DNA of 54,223 nt from assembly GCA_009731375.1 (NCBI GenBank), contig BJOX01000039.1, positions 332,655 through 386,877 of the forward strand, given 5' to 3'. Position numbers and translations under genes: made by a program. The DNA comes from Paulinella micropora (Eukaryota; Cercozoa; Imbricatea; Euglyphida). Below the pieces are notes generated by a model. The model was not told where the DNA came from. It did not search any database and saw nothing but the letters and a program-made list of their open reading frames with translations. Position 1 is the stretch's first letter. The number at the start of each line of letters is the position of its first letter. This document shows positions 45,546 to 54,223 of the stretch, piece by piece.

Positions 45546-45968
45546 ACAGGTCTGGAATTTGCAAAGGAGACCTTTAGGGTTGGTTGCTACTCGATGGGGC
45601 TTGCTTGAGGGACTGTCCTATGTATGCAAGGGACTTGAACAGACTTGAACAGACTTGAACAAGACTTGAATACATGGTACAAGTCGCCTCTCTGCGTGTG
45701 GTGAACATGAACAACGGTCACAATGACTGGCCACTCAAAGACAGGTGAACTAGCTGTCCCGTGTGGGTGTAATGGCAGACCTTGAGCTTGCTCGCTGTTG
45801 GTGTTTCCAGAAGCAGGTAGGTGTTCCCCAATTCGAGCTGTGCACAGCACACACTAAGTGTGACTCTTCCGAAAATAAAGGGAAATTTGCCGNNNNNNNN
45901 NNCCCAATTCGAGCTGTGCACAGCACACACTAAGTGTGACTCTTCCGAAAATAAAGGAAAATTCGAAT
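45546..45968 (-). other. Gypsy element leader with a 10-N gap between duplicated ends
   Basis: This lies between Gag and the 5' LTR. A 55-bp stretch (CCCAATTCGAGCTGTGCACA to TTCCGAAAATAAAGG) occurs on both sides of the N run at 45893-45902, so two contig ends probably overlap and were not merged. I could not identify a primer-binding site next to the LTR edge with confidence. Confidence 0.6.
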
Positions 45969-46532
45969 TGTAAGTCTTGACTACCCTCCTGTAAATTACC
46001 AACCGGCATTCAAATGAATACACACACGGCTATCATTTGATCTCAAAATACTTCCGAGAACAGGGAAGGTACCAAAAGACGCTAGGATGGTCAATTCCAG
46101 CTTATTTAGTACACTTGCTTGACAGACTACTTGTCCCTTGAGAAACAACGCGAATTCTGAGAACAAACGAATAGAATTCAAGTGCTACACGTGTTGTGTA
46201 GCAGTTGGAGTTGTTCAAGCTGGTCTGAGAAAAATAAAGGAAAATATGTTAAGTAATATCACTTTCACTAACCTATCTGACTTGTTTTACCATTTTACTT
46301 GGTGTGTTGACTGGAAACCGGAAAACACGGTCCAAGGAAATAAAGTTATGACTGGAGACCGGAAAAAGCGGTCAAAGGAATAAAAGTTTCAGATATGGGG
46401 AAAAAATGCAATAGTCAAGCTTTTTCCAGAAAGCTAGCTGTTAAAGGGAAATAAATTGATCTGTTAACGGCAGTTGAAAACGTAACAACTACAAGTTATG
46501 ACAGTTGATAAATAAACGGAAAAATGAAGTAA
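45969..46532 (-). repeat. 5' LTR of the gypsy element (at least this part)
   Basis: Direct repeat of 32106-32674. The edge facing the internal region is TGTAAGTC. The outer edge cannot be fixed because the partner LTR enters an N gap, so the LTR may extend past 46532. Confidence 0.88.
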
Positions 46533-47309
46533 CGGAACTGAAAAGAAGTGTAAACTTGAAGTAAAAACTTGAAGAAAGCTTAACACAATATTAATGTTTC
46601 GGTCCGGTACGGTAGTCATTCCGATACGTGAAAGATTAGGAGACCGTAGTCCACCAATAGTATGCGTCAGAGATCCCTGCTCCGTCCCTTGCGAGTGCAA
46701 AATGTGACTGTGAACGTGCGTCAGTGCACTGAGACTCTGCATTGGCCCGGAGCCTTCAAGTCCTTTCCAGACAAAATCGGTAACAGCTTCTGACCGTCTC
46801 TAGATCTGTAATCTGGAAAAAAGTGATGGTGGGTGCATTACCTTTTAGTTAATAATATATACATTCACATAATTATTCATCTTAATGAGTGAGGATAATA
46901 AGGATGTCAGTCACTGATAAGATAATCTGTGAGTTTGGATCATAGTACAACCCCAAGGGATAAATACACAACGAACTCTTATTAATATTAAAAGTCTCTC
47001 TGTCATGGCTGCAAAAAGCCCTAACTCCTGAGAGTAGGTGAAATACCAGTAAATATTAATAGCTGAGAGATCACTTCGTTTATTTACCAGACATACAACT
47101 TTCAAACCACGTCACATGAATTTGAGTTCCCTATCTATCATACCATGATTACAAACTACACAGACAACCAAATTCGTTTTCAAACAACAACATACGCTTG
47201 TCCTGTCATTTCCTGCTTATCTTCACGCATTATTAATACAAGTGCAACAGGCCCCGAACACAAGAGCAAGCCAAACGTGACAGAAACACGAAAACGAGTG
47301 CTGTCAGCA
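46533..47309. other. Possible outer LTR part and unique flank, no gene seen
   Basis: About 780 bp of mixed composition. The first 200 bp or so probably still belongs to the LTR. No coding frame or repeat is recognised in the rest. Confidence 0.35.
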
Positions 47310-50021
47310 CAGTGAAACGGTAGGGGGTCGGTAGGGGGTCGGTAGGGGGTCCCCCCTAAGGTAGGCCCCCTACCTTAAAAATTTTGTTTTGTTTGTTTTT
47401 TGTTTTTATAAAAAAATTCATCTTTTTTTTTGTGTGTATGTGTGTTTTTTTTTACCCCCTACCGACCCCCTACCACCCCCTACCACCCCCTACCGAACCC
47501 CTACCTTAGGACACCCCCTACCATCACAACTACGGACTTTTTTTTAAAATTATATCAATATAATTTAACAATTTCGTGTTGATCTCTTACCACCCCCACC
47601 ATCCCCTTCAATATTAAATTATTTAATTGTATACTATACCCCCTACTGACCCCCTAGCTTAGGACATACAACTACGTACTTGTTTTTTTTTAAAATTACA
47701 TCAATATAATTTATCAATTTCTTTTTTATCTCTCACCACCGCCCTCATCCCCTTCAATATTAAATTATTTAATTGTATACTATACCCCCCGCGGGCCTAC
47801 CGACCCCTTACCACCCCCTACCGACCCCCTACCTTAGGACACCCCCTACCGACCCCCTACCATCACTACTACGGACTTGCATTTTTTTAAAAATTATATC
47901 AATATAATTTAACAATTTCTTTTTGATATTTTACCACCCCCACCATCCCCTTCAATATTAAATTATTTAATTGTATAGTATGTGATGAAAATTATTTAAT
48001 AGTAATATTAAATTATTTAATGATTAAGTGTTGAAAATTATTATTAATAACGAATTAAAAAAAATCGAACTTTAAACTTTATGAAATAAAAAAATTTAAT
48101 TATAAGGAACTCACAATGACTTCAAAAATTACACAACTACGAACTTTTTTTTTTTTTTTTTAATATATCAATATAATTTAACAATTTCTTTTTGACCTCT
48201 TACCACCCCCACCATCCCCTTCAATATTAAATTATTTAATTGTATAGTATGTGATGAAAATTATTTAATAGTAATATTAAATTATTTAATGATTAAGTGT
48301 TGAAAATTATTATTAATAACGAATTAAAAAAAATCGAACTTTAAACTTTATGAAATAAAAAAATTTAATTATAAGGAACTCACAATGACTTCAAAAATTA
48401 CACAACTACGAACTTTTTTTTTTTTTTTTTAATATATCAATATAATTTAACAATTTCTTTTTGACCTCTTACCACCCCCACCATCCCCTTCAATATTAAA
48501 TTATTTAATTGTATACTATACCCCCCGCGGGCCTACCGACCCCCTACCACCCCCTACCGACCCCCTACCTTAGGACAACCCCTACCAAACCCCTACCTTA
48601 GGACAACCCCTACCGACCCCCTACCATCACTACTACTGACTTGTATTTTTTTAAAATTATATCAATATAATTTAACAAATTCTTTTTAACATCTTACCAC
48701 CCCCACCATCCCCTTCAATATTAAATTATTTAATTGTATAGTATGTGATGAAAATTATTTAATAGTAATATTAAATTATTGAATGTTTAAGTGTTGAAAA
48801 TTATTATTAATAATGAATAAAAAAAAATCGAACTTGAAACTTTATGAAATAAAAAATTAATGATAAGGAACTCACAATGACTTCAAAAATTGCACAACTA
48901 CGGACTTGTTTTTTTTTTAAATATATCAATATAATTTAACAATTTCTTTTTGACCTCTTACCACCCCCACCATTCCCTTCAATATTGAATTATTTAATTG
49001 TATACTATACCACCCGCGGCCCTACCGACCCCCTACCACCCCCTACCGACCCCCAACCTTAGGACACACCCTACCGACCCCCTATCATCACAACTACTGA
49101 CTTGTATTTTTTTAAAATTATATCAATATAATTTAATAATTTCTTTTTGACCTCTTACCACACCCACCATCCCCTCATGCTTTAATATTAAACCATTCCC
49201 TACCGACCCCCTACCTTAGGACACCCCCTACCGACCCCCTACCATCACAAGTTCGGACTTGACTTGTATTTTTTTTATAATTATATCAATATCAATATAA
49301 TTTAACAATTTCTTTTTGACATCTTACCAGCCCCACCATCCCCTTCAATATTAAATTATTTAATTGTATACCATACCCCCTACCGACTCCCTACCACAAC
49401 TACGACTTATATTTTTTTAAATTATATGACTTCTATTTTTTTAATTATATTAACAATTTAACAATTTCTTTTTGACCACTTACCACCCCCACCATCCCCT
49501 TCAATGTTAAATTATTTAATTGTATAGTATGTGATGAAAATTATTTAATAGTAATATTAAATTATTTAATTCTGAAGTGTTGAAAATTATTATTAATAAT
49601 GAATACGGAAAAAATCAAACTTTAATTATTTTTTCCTGCTGCACCTACCTTACTGACTTAGTATTTTTTCCGGCTGCACCCCCCACCTTACGGACTTAGT
49701 TTTTTTTTTGTTTTTCCTTTTTTATTAATAATGTACACCCCCTACCTTACGGACTCAGTAATTTTTACGCATTTACACCCACTACCTTACAAACTTGTTT
49801 TTTTTCCCCAGGTACACCCCACTACCTTACGGACTTAGTACCCTACCAGGTTATGGACTCAATTTAATGGAAATACAATTTCCAATAAGAAAAAATAAAC
49901 ACAGAAACATCTAAATGTGATGAATTTCATGGGACTACTATTTCCAATAAGAAAAAATAAAGACAGAAACATCGCAAAAAAGCTAACAGAATAATATAAG
50001 ACTTGTGCTATGCATATATGT

Positions 50022-50060
<39 letters not shown>

Positions 50061-50235
50061 ACACTNNNNNNNNNNACTGTGTGGCCAGCGCAGCTGGGTA
50101 AATGGAAAATCAATATGAATCGGAGAGCGAAAGGGACAGCAAGCGCGAGCGAGAGAGAAAGAGAGAGAGGGAGGGAGGGAGAGAGAAAGAGAGAGAGAAA
50201 GAGAGCCTCAGAGAGAGAGAGAGAGGGAGAGAGAG

Positions 50236-50304
<69 letters not shown>

Positions 50305-50458
50305 CGGTAGGGGGTCAAAAAAAAAAAAAAGATGAATTTTAAAAGAAAAAAAAATTAAAGTCCCGTAAGGTAGGGGGTGTTAGGGGGTTTGTGCGATAGG
50401 GGGCCTACCTTAAATAGACCCCCTACCAACACCCTACCGACCCCCTACCGTTTGACTG
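47310..50458. mobile_element. Possible non-autonomous TIR element built of minisatellite (about 3.1 kb)
   Basis: The left end CAGTGAAACGGTAGGGGGTC continues GGTAGGG. The right end, read in reverse complement, is CAGTCAAACGGTAGGGGGTC followed by GGTAGGG, so 27 of 28 positions match as inverted termini. The interior has no long ORF and consists of CCCCCTACC-type minisatellite, AT-rich satellite and (GA)n, plus a 10-N gap (50066-50075). Ends beginning CAGTG are seen in some hAT elements, but no 8-bp target duplication is evident. The inverted termini could also arise from the minisatellite itself. Confidence 0.45.
47521..49620 (+). repeat. AT-rich satellite, about nine irregular units
   Basis: The core ATATCAATATAATTTAACAA recurs near 47551, 47699, 47896, 48164, 48434, 48659, 48923, 49118 and 49283. 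Units of 150-271 bp share ACCACCCCCACCATCCCC and TTCAATATTAAATTATTTAA. Two adjacent units (48164 and 48434) are almost identical over 270 bp. Units are separated by runs of CCCCCTACCGA and TTAGGACA. Confidence 0.9.
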
Positions 50459-50614
50459 TGTGGCCAGCGCAGCTGGGTAAATGGAAAATCAATATGAATC
50501 GGAGAGCGAAAGGGACAGCAAGCGCGAGCGAGAGAGAAAGAGAGAGAGGGAGGGAGGGAGAGAGAAAGAGAGAGAGAAAGAGAGCCTCAGAGAGAGAGAT
50601 AGAGAGAGAGAGAG

Positions 50615-50659
<45 letters not shown>

Positions 50660-50680
50660 AGGGGGTCAAAAAAAATGAAT
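50086..50680 (+). repeat. Two copies of a (GA)n-containing unit, 369 bp apart
   Basis: ACTGTGTGGCCAGCGCAGCT and the next 200 bp, ending in (GA)n then GGTCGGTAGGGGGTC, occur at 50086-50310 and 50455-50665 with small length changes in the GA tract. The first copy starts right after a 10-N gap. Confidence 0.9.
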
Positions 50681-50843
50681 TTTAAAAAAAAAAAGTCCCG
50701 TAAGGTAGGGGGTGGTAGGAGGTTTGTGCGATAGGGGCCTACCTTAAATAGGCCCCCTACCGACCCCCTACCAACCCCCTACCTTAGGACACCCCCTACC
50801 TTACGAACCCCTACCTTACGACCAGAGCAAACTCCTCTCTCTC

Positions 50844-50907
<64 letters not shown>

Positions 50908-50998
50908 CATTATTATACCTTAGGGACCACCCCCTACCGTAGGGACGACACCCTACCTTAAGCTCTCTTTATTATTATTATGACTATAATTATTATTA

Positions 50999-51050
<52 letters not shown>
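50680..51050 (+). repeat. CCCCCTACC minisatellite and (ATT)n
   Basis: Short CCCCCTACCTTA/CCGA units (50745-50825, 50918-50965) alternate with (ATT)n arrays (50846-50915, 50970-51050). Confidence 0.85.
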
Positions 51051-51053
<3 letters not shown>

Positions 51054-51460
51054 CCCAATGGCCTTACGGCGTTAAACTGTGATGCCAACTCAAAAACATT
51101 TGGTGGATGATGCTGGGGAGGAGGGTCGTTGGGCGCCTGTCGAAGATCTTAAACTCCGCTATGCTGGTTGATAGCCCGTGGACCCAGCGGATACCAAATT
51201 GTTATGGGTGGGGTTTCGAGGTAGTTCTAGCAACCATGCTTGGTGTACGCACTTGCACATGCGGCAACGTTTTGCAAGAGGTTGTTGGGACTGCGGAATA
51301 ACCTCGGCTTAGTGTAGTCTTGCCCTCAGGAGCTCCATCGGTGGCCCCTATAATCAGTCGAGAGACTGACTAGGTGGGGATGGAGCACCTCGAACAAGGG
51401 CATGGAGGCTCATGTCTGGAAACGGATCGTGCCATCAGCTGCATCAGTATGCCTTAGAGG
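51051..51460 (+). repeat. R1 dispersed repeat, diverged truncated copy
   Basis: It corresponds to the R1 unit from CAGCCCAATGGCC onward, with about 10% differences. It starts at exactly the position where the copy at 52821-53230 ends, and it is preceded by (ATT)n. Confidence 0.88.
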
Positions 51461-51576
51461 AATTATGTTATTACTATTATTATTATTATTAACGGCCCCG
51501 TGCTACCAATCGAGGCACATGTCCGACAGGATCAAAGGCCAATTGACTGATAAGTCTATTATTATTATTATTTTTA
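51461..51576 (+). other. (ATT)n and short unique piece between repeats
   Basis: Two short ATT tracts around about 60 bp of unique sequence (ACGGCCCCGTGCTACCAATC...). Nothing recognised. Confidence 0.5.
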
Positions 51577-51748
51577 GGGAGTACATAGGCCATTGGTCCT
51601 TTTCAATGGGCTGATTGGTATAAAGCTCCTAGAGTAATGTTCTATGCCGTCACTTCCTTTATTCCACCGATTGGTGTGGAGACTTTCCTTATGGAATGGA
51701 GGACTGGATGCACATGGCCTTTTGGCTCAGCAATTGGCAGGAGATACA
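51577..51748 (+). mobile_element. R3 dispersed repeat, copy 2
   Basis: It matches 25547-25718 almost base for base, with the same ends and (ATT)n on both sides. Confidence 0.85.
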
Positions 51749-52820
<1,072 letters not shown>

Positions 52821-52823
<3 letters not shown>

Positions 52824-53227
52824 ATATCTGAGGCGTACTGATGCAGCTAATGGCATATCCTCAACGGACATAAGCCTCCAATACCCTTGTTCGAGGTCCT
52901 CCACCCCCCCGTGTCAGTCTCTCGCCTGATGATCGGGGCCACCGATGGAGCTCCTGAGGGCAAGACTGCACTAAGCCGAGGTTATTCCGCAGTCCCAGCA
53001 ACCTCTTGCAAGACGTCACCGAATGTGCAAGTGCATACACCAAGCGCGGTTGCTAGAGCTGCCTCGAAACCCCACCCATAACAATCTGGTGTCTGCTGGG
53101 TCCTGGGCTATCAACCAGCATATGCGGAGTTTAAGATCTTTTACGCGCGCAACGACCCTCCTCCCCAGCATCTACCACCAAAGGGTTATGAGTTGGCGTC
53201 ACAGTTTAACGCCTTGAGGCCATTGGG

Positions 53228-53230
<3 letters not shown>
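52821..53230 (-). repeat. R1 dispersed repeat, truncated copy
   Basis: Reverse orientation, very similar to the single copy at 19069-19558, ending at the CAGCCCAATGG point. Trinucleotide repeats border both ends. Confidence 0.92.
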
Positions 53231-53262
<32 letters not shown>

Positions 53263-53423
53263 TAACAATAATAAGTAATAATAATAACAATAGAAGGGGG
53301 TTGGTAGGGGTCGAATCATTTAAGGTAGTGGGTTGGTAGGGGCCTACCTTAGACCCCCCTACGTAGGGAGTCGGTAGGCCACCTACCGACCCCCTACCGT
53401 TTCACTGTGTGTCTCTCTCTCAG

Positions 53424-53456
<33 letters not shown>

Positions 53457-53485
53457 GCTCTCGCCCGCTCTCTCTCTCTCTCCCC

Positions 53486-53539
<54 letters not shown>

Positions 53540-53608
53540 GTAATAATAATGAATAATATTAATAATAATAATGATAAATGATAATAATAATAATAATAAT
53601 AATAAATG

Positions 53609-53650
<42 letters not shown>

Positions 53651-53657
53651 GATCATA

Positions 53658-53696
<39 letters not shown>

Positions 53697-53716
53697 GTAA
53701 TAATAGTAACAACAAC

Positions 53717-53747
<31 letters not shown>

Positions 53748-53824
53748 GTAAATAAATAAATGAAAATTAACAATAATAATAATAACAATAATAATAATAA
53801 ATAAATTAAGAAATAAATGAAAAT

Positions 53825-53857
<33 letters not shown>

Positions 53858-54089
53858 CAATAACAACAACAATAATAGTAACAATAAATAATAATAATAG
53901 TAGGGGGTTGGTGGGGGTCGAATCATTTAAAGTAAGGGCCTACCTTAGACCCCCTACCGTTTCACTGTGTGTGTGTGTGTGTGTGTGTCTCGCTCTCTCT
54001 CCCTCTCTCTCTCTCCCTCTCTCTCTCTGTCTCTCTTCTCTCCCTCGCTCTCTCTCTCTCTCACACACACACAATAATAAAAATAATAC

Positions 54090-54134
<45 letters not shown>

Positions 54135-54177
54135 TAATAATGATAATAATAATAATAATGAATAATAATAATAAATG

Positions 54178-54223
<46 letters not shown>
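53231..54223 (+). repeat. (AAT)n, (CT)n and (GT)n arrays with two CCCCCTACC blocks
   Basis: Mostly AAT repeats with AAC, AAG and GAT variants. Two composite blocks (53296-53408, 53902-53968) begin near GGGGGTTGGT..GTCGAATCATTTAA and end CCCCCTACCGTTTCACTGTG, followed by (GT)n and (CT)n. No gene. Confidence 0.9.

Larger units (their letters stand above)
32106..46532 (-). mobile_element. Ty3/gypsy-type LTR retrotransposon, about 14.4 kb, coding region broken
   Basis: Direct repeats at 32106-32674 and 45969-46532 flank minus-strand frames in the order Gag, zinc-knuckle/protease, unknown frames, protease-like piece, RT, RNase H, integrase. RT before RNase H before integrase is the Ty3/gypsy order. 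The LTRs differ at roughly a dozen sites over about 565 bp, so insertion is recent in relative terms. Yet the reading frame is interrupted several times (near 45300, 43570, 42755, 39400, 37400, 36080, 35700) and by one TGA (35465-35467). Interruptions may be mutations or assembly indels. Total length is inflated by unrecognised coding sequence at 37.8-41.3 kb. Confidence 0.88.

Overview
This is a eukaryotic nuclear genome window, very rich in microsatellites. The evidence is spliced genes with GT-AG introns, Ty1/copia and Ty3/gypsy retrotransposons, a tRNA-derived SINE, and hundreds of di-, tri- and tetranucleotide repeat units. Genes and repeats do not fix the lineage. A protist or alga with a repeat-inflated genome fits, but this is inference. 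Six runs of N, four of them bordered by long G or C homopolymers, show it is a draft scaffold.

Layout. 1-2.9 kb: 3' part of a Ty1/copia element (RT and RNase H frame open from the left edge, a purine tract, one LTR). A diverged inverted LTR copy and a DDE transposase fragment follow at 3.3-3.8 kb. 4.1-4.8 kb: tRNA-derived SINE and a foldback element. 5.4-7.4 kb, minus strand: a three-exon gene for a coiled-coil plus six-Kelch-repeat protein. 7.6-15.8 kb: mostly (GATA/TATC)n, (ATT)n and (CT)n arrays with dispersed repeats. 15.8-31.5 kb, plus strand: a formin gene split into about 31 short exons (29-133 nt). Its introns are full of microsatellites, foldback elements and repeat copies. The exon chain I traced keeps one reading frame to a stop (about 798 codons, 5' end not found). 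It carries a proline-rich FH1-like exon and a full FH2 actin-assembly domain. 32.1-46.5 kb, minus strand: a Ty3/gypsy-type LTR element of about 14.4 kb with nearly identical LTRs. Its Gag, protease, RT, RNase H and integrase are broken by frameshifts and one in-frame stop, and about 3.5-4 kb of unrecognised coding sequence lies between the Gag/protease part and RT. 47.3-54.2 kb: a minisatellite landscape built on CCCCCTACC-like motifs, a 165-271 bp AT-rich satellite, (ATT)n, (CT)n and (GA)n tracts, and more copies of the dispersed repeats.

The two host genes, Kelch (minus) and formin (plus), are divergently transcribed about 8 kb apart. Both families are often linked to the actin cytoskeleton, but nothing in the sequence shows a joint function. 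The most unusual feature is that formin exons repeatedly have extra partial or complete copies in the adjacent introns. One case is a five-copy array of a 29-nt exon; another is three decayed copies of an FH2 exon. Foldback elements also sit 9-15 bp upstream of two formin splice acceptors. Several otherwise different dispersed repeats are embedded in (ATT)n tracts.
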